Positions 38,898 to 48,984 of a stretch of DNA of 52,056 nt are shown here, one piece after another. Source of the DNA: Echinostoma caproni (taxonomy: Eukaryota; Platyhelminthes; Trematoda; Plagiorchiida; Echinostomatidae); contig UZAN01039856.1 in the NCBI GenBank assembly GCA_900618425.1, forward strand, positions 47,598 through 99,653. Direction: 5' to 3'. Below the pieces are notes generated by a model. It worked only from the letters and a program-made list of their open reading frames with translations, did not search any database and was not told where the DNA came from. The translations under genes were made by a program, and so were the position numbers. The number at the start of each line of letters is the position of its first letter. Positions within the stretch are counted from its first letter, which is position 1.

Positions 38898-39204
38898 CTG
38901 CTCGGTGGCCGATTAGGTAGTTTGCTAGTGTCCTACCTGTGAGGTCGCGGGTTCGACCCTGGCTCTCTTGTGTGCACTTGAAAATTAGTTATTGGTTACG
39001 TCATCGATTTCACTAACCACTTTGAAATGTGATCGGTCATCCGTTGCGAGATCTGATTGTTTTTTCTGTCTCAGTATGCAACTTCATATGGACCAGTATA
39101 CAGTAGAACCGGTTTATCAGCCATTTTTATATTTGCCCAGATCAAGTCGACGACTAGAAGCATTGAGTTTTGGTTCAGTAGTTTGGAATGAATGAATGAA
39201 TGAT
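38898..39204 (+). mobile_element. tRNA-derived SINE with TGAA microsatellite tail (plus)
   Basis: The plus strand shows a perfect A box TGGCCGATTAG (38906-38916, consensus TRGYNNANNNG). Thirty-three bases later comes a B box GGTTCGACCC (38950-38959), the spacing of an internal RNA polymerase III promoter. A tRNA-unrelated body of about 220 bp follows, and the unit ends in a short (ATGA/TGAA)n tail at 39186-39204, a common SINE 3' end. It lies head-to-head, about 50 bp away, with the minus-strand SINE-like element at 38451-38845. Confidence 0.62.
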
Positions 39205-41027
39205 CTCAACTGCGGAGGTGATCTTTTATTTCTACACATATTACTCTGTTTGCTTATAAACATTTAATAACAATAAATATAGCGATTCATTTTGTTGAAC
39301 TTTCGGCAAGCACCCCGACAAGTGTGCTATGCTTGCAAAATTTGGTTGAATAACTGCAATTTCAAAAATACAAAAAATGCATTCGAAATAAATATAACCA
39401 ATAAACTCTATACAGCAGAAGTTATGGCCATTTAATTTTTGTTTGCAAGTTTGATTTCCTGCATCAGATATTACCTCCTCGTTTAGCTGCTTTGACATCT
39501 ACATTGTTGGACACTAAATACAATCTCAGTCCAATAGAACAATGAGCTCGAAAATCTATCTACATACAATTTGGTTTTATGGGAACATCGAGTTGGTTTG
39601 ACGTACCTAAAGATCATGAAGAAATCAACTGAAGTTACTGTGCTAACTGAGACCAATTTTCCTGGTCGATGACCCTCGAATCACCGCTGGAAATACTCCC
39701 ACATACACAAGCTGAATCGTGACCGTCGCTGTATACGGTGGCCAGATATAAACCCGATTGAATAAGTCTGTGCTAAGAGGAAAAACTTCTAAAACATGGT
39801 GACCAGCAAACCTGATAAAACTGAAAACAGTTTTTTAGCGGCGGGGGATNTTATCTATTTCATACAGTGCGGGGCATAAATAATAGAACATGGTTCAGAT
39901 AATCTTATTCAGCCAGTGACTGTTTGTAAGCAGTTAGCTCAGATGAATTTCCCCCATTGTTAAACACAGGTAAGCTTTGTGCATGATCCTGGTTCCTCAT
40001 CTATAAGCAAGTTTTTCGACTGTAGAATTTACCAAGAACAGAGTAAGACAATGTTATTCAAGCAAGATCAGTTAAAGACCCGTCGAAATCAAATCAATTC
40101 CTCAGATTTCTACAAAACGTTAATCTACAATAAAACAAGAGCAACGGTAATCTCTGAATCCCCTGATTCTTTTTATTTTTACTTCCTTTTATTGAATTTA
40201 CAAATGTATAATTTTTAGGAAAGGGGAAGCGGCCAATCAAAGGGTTGCTATAATAGGAAACTGCCAAACAGCAATCCATAAATTAATAAATCGTTTGCAT
40301 TCTCGACAATGGATCACCTGGATACTGTTTACCCTTTTCACCAATCAAAGGAAACGACACAGTCTCTGTGTTAACTGGACAACTTAGTCAGAAATTAGCT
40401 CACCAACACCATTCATGTTAAGTGTTTTATCAAAGGTTTGTATGATACGGACCAGGTTCCTTTGAAAAAGACGGGCTTGCGGAACTGCATCGTGACATTG
40501 AGACATCACTAATAAGCGCATATCGCGTCATGCTGACACTACAATGGACCGCGGACCCGGTCAAAACAAATCATTCTGAACCTGTTATTTCCGCTTCGTG
40601 TTTTGCACCTTTTCTCTTTTACAAACAAACAATATAGCAAACAAACTCGTTCTCGGAACTTCATCAAAGAAAATTTAGGATTATATGTTCATTTACATGT
40701 ATATGATGGAAACCAACATGGTTGACCAATTAAGATAAGTGATAAAGTTCTATTCGAACGCATGAAGAAGAGAGGGGGACCAAGGTCACTTCTGTAAAGT
40801 TCCGATGACCTTTGGTTCGCAAGCGGCGTGTCGGTCCATGTTTTATCATCACGACTTGATTGCGGTCATGATTCGATCCTTCCGGAAATCATTTTCTTCC
40901 GTTTGCATGGTGGTGGGCTTACGATTGGGATTGGGATTAGTTCTGCTGCTAGCAAGTGACGTTAGCAACAATTTCTTTGAATTGTTTACGGCATTTTTTA
41001 GATGACTTTAACTGCATCCCTATCTTT
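39205..41027. other. No gene seen
   Basis: AT-rich, one N at 39850 after a short G run. No open frame above 85 codons. Confidence 0.55.
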
Positions 41028-41288
41028 CTACTTAGTGTCAGAGAAGTGAACCAGAATCGCGCTGATTATTGTTTTATTGCATCCCATGCTTAGCCAGGTA
41101 GACGTATATTCTCTACCATTTTGTGAAAACTGTCTCGTCGTTCGTCCCACATAATTTGCCGAACATGTGCAAGTGAAGGAATATACAATCATGAATGAGG
41201 AGAGGGTGGACAGCTCGTCCTTAAGGTTTGTGCAGCGCTTTGGTCGGATTATAGGCGTAGCACCTAGGGATGCGTTCGTGTGATTGCT
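41028..41288 (-). mobile_element. Penelope-like element, GIY-YIG fragment (copy 3)
   Basis: An 87-codon minus-strand open frame between stops, with no early ATG. It reads NLKDELSTLSSFMIVYSFTC, then TCSANYVGRTTRQFSQNGRE, then TSTWLSMGCNKTIISAILVH, and stops after FSDTK at 41028. The order is linker, V-Y-x-F-x-C-x-C, VGRTTRQ core, W, then the ISA-helix, the same as in the 12.7-13.1 kb copy (VGRTIRQFSQ, AWLTTG, TISSAVVEH). The terminal AEAIAI block is lost after the stop. No RT signature was found upstream, where a different unexplained frame occurs (41398-41628). Confidence 0.72.
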
Positions 41289-41397
41289 TTACCCAAACGT
41301 CTGCTCAGTAGATCACTACTTGAATCACCTTTGAAGAGAAGCTACAGGGATAGCTCTTTCTTTCGTACCATAATTGCTTTGGGTAATGTCGACCTTT

Positions 41398-41628
41398 CTA
41401 TGCGTTATTCAAAGCTATTAACTCCTGCACTGTTTCCATTGCTATGGCAAAATTTCGCTCTAGACGGAAATTTACTTCCATTTTTGTTAACAGTGTTTGC
41501 ATTGTCTCTCGGTTTGACTCTTCCTCAGATATAACTATTTTGACACGCCATTCATGGGAAGCTCGGGGCTGCCTTGCGCAGCAACATACAAAACATACAG
41601 ATAGACCATGCTTCGGGCAAATAAATAG
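41398..41628 (-). other. Weak exon candidate: Cys-rich head plus heptad-like helix
   Basis: A 76-codon minus-strand open frame between stops with no initial ATG. It begins CPKHGLSVCFVCCCARQ, a cluster of five Cys and one His. It continues VKIVISEEESNRETMQTLLT and VNFRLERNFAIAMETVQELI, which looks like an amphipathic, coiled-coil-prone helix. On the minus strand an AG (ttcaacattag) precedes the frame as a possible splice acceptor. A zinc-binding B-box followed by a coiled coil is one speculative reading, but the Cys/His spacing is incomplete. It lies just upstream, in transcriptional sense, of Penelope-like copy 3 and could also be diverged element sequence. Confidence 0.22.
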
Positions 41629-42660
41629 CTAATGTTGAAATAGTAAATTGTGCATGTGATTGTCGTACCATGAAGTTCATCTCACCGACCTGTATTGCAT
41701 ATATCTGTTCGCGCAATCTAGTTGACATTCAGTGGATTAAAAGAAATGAGTCAGCTATTTAGTCACTCGGGCATCAAAGTCATCAATAACGTTTTATCAC
41801 CTGAAGGGGTAAAACACGGCACCCTAAGATAAAAAAATGTGAATTTAGTTCAGCTCAATGCCAAATTTAAAGTGGAACATAACACAGTTTTTTTCCAACA
41901 GTTTAGGATCACACACCGAGGTCAACGCGACGTCGTATCACATGCAGCAAACAAAAGCTGTACTCCGTCCAACGCGACCACCAGTTCGACATGCAGCGAT
42001 TGACCAGATCAGTAATGCGTTATCGCCAAACAGTTTGTGTCGAACATTCGGCAAATTATTTGATTGTGATGATCCATTATCGAATAAAGTCTCTTATAAC
42101 AAACACCTATAAAATTCATGATCGCCAGGAAAAACAGTTATCCCATCTCCCGATTAATTCGTAGTAAAGCGTAGTAGACAGAAGTTTCTCAAACCCCTTC
42201 AATGACTTATATGATTGTGTTAGAGCTAAAAGCATTCTTCAGTTGTTATCCATCAACATGTAGACGACTGAACCATGAACACACAATTGGGCATTTCTCG
42301 TTGAGTAGTGAACTCACAAAGTGACATGAATTTCGTGAAAGTATCTTTAATCCCAACCGGCTGTGTATGATTTTGTCATCGCGAATAGCTCAGCACCAGT
42401 AAGTTTATCATCCCTTTGTGTTTACACCACAAAATTACATGTAATCAGTTTCACACCACTCAAATGTGTGAGCAGGCATTGCTGAGAGTTTGGGGGGACC
42501 GTAGACTAACAAGAGCAAATGAAATAGTACGCAGTAAGAAACGATGCCTCTCAGTCAAGTGTAGTCATCTGACATGGTGAGATAGAACCGCACGAAAGAA
42601 TCAAGTGAACTTGAATATTTTTTGAATCAATTACGTTTAAACCCTGACTGTTTTATCTCT
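41629..42660. other. No gene seen
   Basis: Unique-looking AT-rich sequence leading into the tetranucleotide array. The 84-codon plus-strand frame at 41858-42112 has no recognised domain. Confidence 0.55.
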
Positions 42661-43061
42661 GATAGACAGATAGACAAACAGACAGACAGACAGACAGACT
42701 GACTGACTGACTGACTGACTGACTGACTGACTGACTGACTGACTGACTGACTGACTGAAATATGAATGAATGAATGAATGACTGCCTGACTGACTGCAGC
42801 TGACTCAGCGACTGACTGACTCCCCTAACTGACTGACTGACTGACTGACTGACTGACTGACTGACTGACTGACTGACTGCCTGACTCTGACTGACTGACT
42901 GACTGACTCACTGTCTGACTGACTGCAGCTGACCGACTGACTGACTGACACTGACTGATTGACTGACTGACTGATTCACTGACTGACTGACTGACTGACT
43001 GTCTGAATGACTGACTGAAGACTGACTGACTGACTAGCTGACTGACTGACTGACTGACTGA
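42661..43061. repeat. Large CTGA/GACA/TGAA tetranucleotide array
   Basis: About 400 bp of tetranucleotide repeats: a GATA/GACA lead-in, about 70 bp of pure CTGA, a TGAA block at 42764-42780, then interrupted CTGA to 43061. The interruption ctgactgcagctga occurs twice, near 42789 and 42920. The 82-codon minus-strand frame of repeating Ser-Gln-Ser-Val is an artefact: the complement of CTGA has no stop in any frame. Confidence 0.97.
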
Positions 43062-43469
43062 TAAGAAACACACACGAGTGAGAATGAATAAAATATTTTT
43101 GTACTTCAGTTTTTTTGCCTTTTATGATTACAGAAATTCCGTACAATCAATCTGCTCAATCAAGTCATGCATCCTAAAAATTCATTGAGGTGTCTGGATG
43201 AATGAACCAATGAATGACCAATTCCTTTCTCCCAAGTGGGTCCAAATTGTCGCACTGTATGTATATCTGTGTGTTTATGTACCAGTAACAGAGAAATGAT
43301 GAACGGGGAGGAAGCGTGGACCTAGTTTACCCCTTTAAACAAGTGCACGTAAGGCACCTGTGTGTGTTTGCACCGATGGGTGGGTGTACGTAGGGTGGGC
43401 ATGTTTGTTGGTTTGCTGTCGTATGCCCCTCCTGGGTGTACCCGTTTGTGCCATTGTGCAAACCTCGTT

Positions 43470-43486
43470 TTGTGTGTGTGTGTGTT
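43470..43486. repeat. GT microsatellite
   Basis: Plus strand (tg)n of about 17 bp inside a GT-rich stretch 43350-43490. Confidence 0.9.
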
Positions 43487-43895
43487 TCAAGAGCGAGAGA
43501 GCATTGGAGATGGGCTTATTCAATTTCGGTCTGACACTGAATTGTGATTTGGACGATGCACAGATGGATAGGCGAATGGATGAATGAATGGATTGGAACG
43601 GGCAAGTTGTGGTGGCGACGCAGTCATAGGGGTAATAACAGTAGAAGAAGTTTGAATTCGGTTCCGGTGGACTGAACTGGATGGCCGTTTGGTTGGTTGC
43701 TTCTTTCTTTGGTCGGGTTGTTCGCCAATGCATCCGATCAGAAAGAATTAAGCTTTGTGAACCAATGCAATTGTGATTCCGCTTGATGGTAGAAACGGAA
43801 AACACAAACAACTATACTGGAAGCGTCTAACTCATCTTAAAATACCGCATATCTGCATCGACACACAAATACACAATCACACTCATCTGTGTTTA

Positions 43896-43914
43896 CCTCC
43901 TCCTCCTCCTCCTT
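43896..43914. repeat. TCC trinucleotide repeat
   Basis: Plus strand (tcc)n of about 19 bp, immediately 3' of the weak exon candidate 43932-44075 on the minus strand. Confidence 0.9.
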
Positions 43915-43931
43915 CTCATCCACCTGAACTC

Positions 43932-44075
43932 TCATAAGTGACGTTTTCCAAACTTTTCCATCTGATAGCCACCAGAATCACTACTAGAACGAACACCAAC
44001 AGCAATGCCATCACCGTCATCATCATCATCATGATTACAATCAATTTCACTAGACAAATCCTCGAACTCTTTGTG
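43932..44075 (-). other. Weak terminal-exon candidate with an Asp run
   Basis: Minus-strand frame reading HKEFEDLSSEIDCNHDDDDD, then GDGIAVGVRSSSDSGGYQ, and ending MEKFGKRHL-stop at 43932. Acidic, Ser/Gly-rich text with a short basic end resembles a disordered protein tail. A different frame of the same DNA (to 43916) instead gives a run of Met, Leu and Val resembling a membrane helix, followed by RWKSLENVTYESSGG-stop. Both come from the same (GAT)n core, so at most one is real. The region upstream is a CG/CA tract that could be intronic. Confidence 0.2.
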
Positions 44076-44126
44076 TGAGAGCGCGCGCGCGTACGGGCAC
44101 ACACGCGCGCACGCACGCGAGCGTGT
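44076..44126. repeat. Alternating CG/CA tract, Z-DNA-prone
   Basis: gagagcgcgcgcgcgtacgg followed by cacacacgcgcgcacgcacg and a GTGT run. Nearly every step alternates purine and pyrimidine. A shorter relative lies at 44340-44357 (cgcgcgcgcatacacaca). Confidence 0.85.
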
Positions 44127-44202
44127 TTGTGTGGTCTGTCACAGTGTGGATTGCGAAATTGCTCCAACATGTCTCACCGATTCATCCGCGATGTATTTAT
44201 CC

Positions 44203-44241
44203 ACCTATCTAACTATCTACCTATCTATCTATCTATCTATC
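44203..44241. repeat. CTAT microsatellite
   Basis: About ten units of ctat with two early variants. Confidence 0.95.
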
Positions 44242-45150
44242 CGTATACCGTTCATCCATCTTTGTATTTACGTCCGAATTTCCCAAACGTCTGCTATGTT
44301 TCAAATGACTAAACGCTGAGATCTGGATAGAGAAAAGGAACGCGCGCGCATACACACAAGCTCAAGAAGATCTGATTGATTACAGATGAATTCTCAATGC
44401 CTCAAGGAGAATGTTCCAGTTTTTCCCACTCCAATCACCCACCACTACTAGTATGAGCTCCTCATGTGATCACGTCTCCCTTATGAGTATGTGTGTGTGT
44501 GTTTACGTGTGTTGATATTGTTGTGTTTTTCTCCGAACAAAAAGACGCGAAAAAGAGTGAACCAGAAATTTCCGGGAATCGGGATAGAGACTTAAATGCA
44601 TTCTCGCGCACCTGTATCACAGACTGACAATCAGTAGGAAAACAAAAACCGATAATAACGTTGCACACCAAAAGGACATTAGTACGAGGCAAGGAATTTT
44701 GCACTGGTGAAATGATCAAGAAGTATACAAAGATTTCAACTTAGACATTTAGGTTTTATTGTACCGTATAACGTTTCTTTAACAGACAAATTTATCTAGG
44801 AGGCTTGAAATAGTGTATTATTCATGTCTAGTGCAGAAGTCATGAGTTCACTTTATTTACCGAACTGAACCATTTCAACATCGTTCTGTTTGAGTATTTT
44901 CTGAAACTATCACTGTATATACTTTACACCGAAAACTGACCTCCAGTGAAGATTTTACATTCAGTTATTGGAAATACCTTGCTACTGGAATATGGTATAT
45001 ATTGTTAGAGATATTATTAGCTGATTTTGTCCTATGATTCAGTATACTGATCAACTTAGGCTAATGTTTAACGTTTTTCATCCTCATTATTAGGGCTCGT
45101 GTTATTCATGACTAACGGTGATTAGGAAACTTATTTGGAAAGCGTTTATG

Positions 45151-45200
45151 ATTGACTGACCGACTGACTGACTGATTGACTGACTGACTGATTGACTGAG
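45151..45200. repeat. CTGA array, second locus
   Basis: About 50 bp of CTGA with single-base variants (CCGA, TTGA), the same unit as 42661-43061. Confidence 0.95.
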
Positions 45201-47310
45201 TCCTGTGTCATCGGTAAAGTGGTATGAGGTAGCGACAAACTATCCCGCGGATTACGCTAAAGTCAAGGAAAACCAGCGTGTTTCAACAGAAATAACTTTA
45301 TACTACCTTGTCTCCACTCAACAAATGTTTCAGACTTCTCCCACTATGCATATATATATATATACTATATCGATCATTGTTGCTATAAAGTACGCATCAG
45401 CAAAATGATTGTGGAAGATCATTGGACAGTTAAACAATCTTGTGTTCTTGGTTCAAATTTCAATCGGGGAAAGTTGTTCCTCAGACGCCATCTAGGCAAA
45501 TTGTGATCTACGATTATTAACAGCCTTGTGCGCAAGACCCAAGCAAATGTAAACGCTATCCACATTGTCTTTCCACAAACGAATTCGTGCACCGTAGCCT
45601 GAAACGATCGACTGAATACCAGTTTGATTAGTTAAAATGTAGATTCATAAAATATCGAAAAAAGCATTTGGATAGTCTCCACATGGGCTGATTTTTTATG
45701 TTGTATAAGGTGAATTAACATCTTGGCTGATAGTATCCAAGGAATGAGACAATTTTCGAACAAGAAACTAAAAAAATCAACGGAATATCGATCAAAGATC
45801 CATTATTACTTGATAATCCCGGTGAAATACATGATGAGTTTAATACCGTATAAATTAGGAAGTTTAGAGACTGAAGCTTCATTCCACGGCTAACGGTTTT
45901 GCATACCTCAAAAGAGAATACTATGTATTCACAGGACCACAATTAGATGAACCGAAAGAACTAACTCCAAACAGACAAAATGTTGAAAGATGACTGATGA
46001 TAAACCCTGTTGATTTGGAGCATTCACACCAAAAACACAACCGATCAGCAATGGTTCTTCACAAGGACGAACATCGAAGTGTTTAGAAGGTTGATAACCA
46101 ACAGGTTTCATTTGATGACCTGATTCTTTATTTCTAAGGCGCCGATGGAGATGCATGAACATGATTCCACAGACGTATGCTGCAACTTTGCCACTTCGTT
46201 TTCTTTGTTCACATATCGATTTAATTGTGCAAAGTTGTCTAGGAGTTGCACTGTAATTTTTTCACTCCTAAAGAAACATATTTCCTTAATTGCAATAACC
46301 GTTTTATATGAACCCCTATATTCAGTTCGGGCAACCAGACACATCTATTCACGCTTCCAGAATTCCTTACACAGTGGCGCCACAAAAATGTTCGTGTAAC
46401 GCAGGAATATTGCGTCCAGTCATTTATACACTATTTGGTATACAGCCTCACAGTTTTCAACCTAGTTATTCTGGTGACTCACTTATGACAATGTTCACGA
46501 ATTGCGCCCATGCTTTCAAGTTTCATTTACTAAACTAGCTTTGGGGAGAACGAGATCTCTGATCTTTTTTTCGTTCTTCATTGTTCAACTCTAGTAATAA
46601 ATTTTCTCAAGTCTTAAGTGGTAGCAAGAGAGGGAGAAAGAGTAACACATGTCCCGGCGATAAGAAAGCTAAGATAGGAACCAATTTATCGATCCTTTGT
46701 ACGATACACAATTCCCCCCTCAAAACAACCACATTGCTATTGTACATACCATGCCTTCTTGGGATGCTCATGATCCGATTATCTCCCATTATTGCTGCTC
46801 ACCTCTGAAAAAATACTCACGAATTGACAGCTGTTACACGAAATCAACATCTCCCAAAGTTTGCGATATCTCATACAGACCGAACGAGACCGGTGAAAGC
46901 AAAATTAACCTGTGCCATTATGATGATCATTCAGCTAACGGTAAAAATACCATTCCCGTAATTTCTTGTTGCATGGAATCGGTGGTAAATTAAATGATTT
47001 GTGAACTCAACCTTGAAGGGTTAACTTTGCCATAAGGTTCGAAAATATATCTCAATTAAAAACACGATTCAACTTATTTCGTGTAGAACAGCAAGAGCAA
47101 ATGATGTGATGCAGCACCACACCGTTCTTCTTTCCAGAAAACTTATGTATCGAAATGTTGGAAGCCAACGAAACTCGCCGACAACACATGTATCTGGAGC
47201 CACAAAGCGTTTATTGGAAACCGAACTGAAAATAAAAGTTTTATTGTAGCTAAAATGGTCAGATAGAACAACAGATACACCAAAATCACCGTATGAAACT
47301 GTTCATTATC

Positions 47311-47346
47311 ACACACACACACACACACATACACATATACACACAA
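47311..47346. repeat. CA/CATA microsatellite
   Basis: Nine CA units followed by imperfect acacat/atacac. Confidence 0.95.
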
Positions 47347-48984
47347 GATTATACTCTCACAGTCGGAGGGCAAGCACGTTGAGCATGTAAGTGTACCCTT
47401 CATATCCACAAATCGCGTGTTCCGCTGCTTCCACAGTATTGGCAAGAAATCAAATCAGAGGTCAAAACGTGAACGGCTTAACGTATCCGGTAAATGCGTG
47501 GATCCCAAATGCGAACCGATGAAATGCAGCGCGTGAGAGAAAGAGGGGAGACAACTGGAGGGAACGATTGCGTGACACTGCGATAATAACAGAAGAACTC
47601 CTAGCAGAACACATGATCTAAAATCATAGAATCTATTTCACTGCCTCTGAAACCGTTATGCGATGCCAATAGTCCGCAAATGGACATATCTTGCGGATAC
47701 GCTTATTCACTGACCACGAACCCTGTGTAAATGTGTCACTTTATAACTTTGTTTTGGAGGGGGGGGGTGAGGGAACTTGAGAATTTGCGAAGAAAATACG
47801 GTATTTTGAAGGAGTAAGTGTGCTTAAATCTAATTGCACTGTCTATGATATGCGTCAAAATTCTAAACAGGACGGGTTAGTTTCGAGAGAAAAAAAGCGA
47901 AGAAAAATCATTATTATCCTCGAGGGAAAAATCACCAAATGTGGTAGTGACACCTGCAACAATTTCAGTAAAACGGTAGCAAAATTAGTTGAAAAGTAAT
48001 GAAAATGTTCCTGAGAAAAGTTAAAGACATTGTAAAGTTCAAACCGGAGGAAGAACTAAAATGAGCGTGATAAAAATGCATCAGATTTTCTTAAAGCTCC
48101 AAAAGTGCTACTCCGTACTATTACTACACTGCACTACATTTGCTCGGTATACAAACAGTTCAACCATAAGCGGTGTACAAGTCGATGAAATACAGTCTTC
48201 GCAGCGAAGCAATCAAATGGTTGCGCTTTGGTGATTGGATCTTCACATCATTGGTGCGTCAAGCCGAACAAAACTGTATCGTACAGTAGCAACATTGAAT
48301 TATATTTGCAAAGCAACATTATATCGCTGATGAGCAAGTGGGCTCATTAGTCGTATCGTACACTTTCTTCTCACACGTGTGATGCTTTTTCCGCCTTTAT
48401 GTTTTATTTTCATTAAAAACAATATGATACATTGAAAATGTAAACTGAAACGCGAGCAAAAACACGAAAGAACTCCTTTGACCCTTTTCGGATCACATAA
48501 ACAGTGGAAGTTCATTGAACCTAATGAAGAGCAGATAACGGTCTCCCGTCCGATCGGAACACCGGCAAGCGGATGGACTGCTTGTTCACTTTGTCTACGC
48601 ACATTCAGCGCAATCCATCTGGACAGGTTCTGCAAGCATTCAACCTCATTCATATAAAGAGACTAGTGGCCACTGATACCACTTAATTTTCATACACGTG
48701 AGGCTTCGGATCCCACCATTCGTTGGATCTGTGTGCGTACAACCGATGAGACCTGACAGAGCTGAAACTGTCATAACGACGGGGTGATGCTATTTAAGTC
48801 ATGGTAAACCGAGGTACGTTTTACGCACACGAACGATGCATTTCGAGCGATATTCCCGAGAATACCGTCAAAAGAGTATAAGAAGAATAGGGGGAGAAAA
48901 ATCGATATTTCACCGTGGACATGAAAACAATAATAATAGGTAATAGACACCGAGTCTAGAGATGTTCGAAATGACCTGCAGTGA

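Larger units (their letters stand above)
44520..48980. other. No gene seen
   Basis: Open frames of up to 117 codons (48300-48653, minus) have no recognised domain. A 98-codon plus-strand frame at 46697-46993 is Cys-rich and mixed in composition but chance-length. CTGA and CA repeats lie at 45151 and 47311. Confidence 0.5.

Noticed and set aside
42825..43073. 82-codon Ser-Gln-Val repeat protein (minus)
   Set aside because: Direct translation of the CTGA array. The complement of that tetranucleotide has no stop in any frame.
43335..43811. 158-codon minus-strand frame
   Set aside because: Overlies GT-rich low-complexity DNA and has His/Thr repeats from CA tracts. No domain or coding pattern.
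46697..46993. 98-codon Cys-rich plus-strand frame
   Set aside because: No Cys spacing of a known small-protein family, no signal peptide, chance-level length.
48300..48653. 117-codon minus-strand frame downstream of the minus LINE
   Set aside because: Considered as the LINE C-terminus, but it lacks the PYLAR-type tail and any alignment to the other copies.
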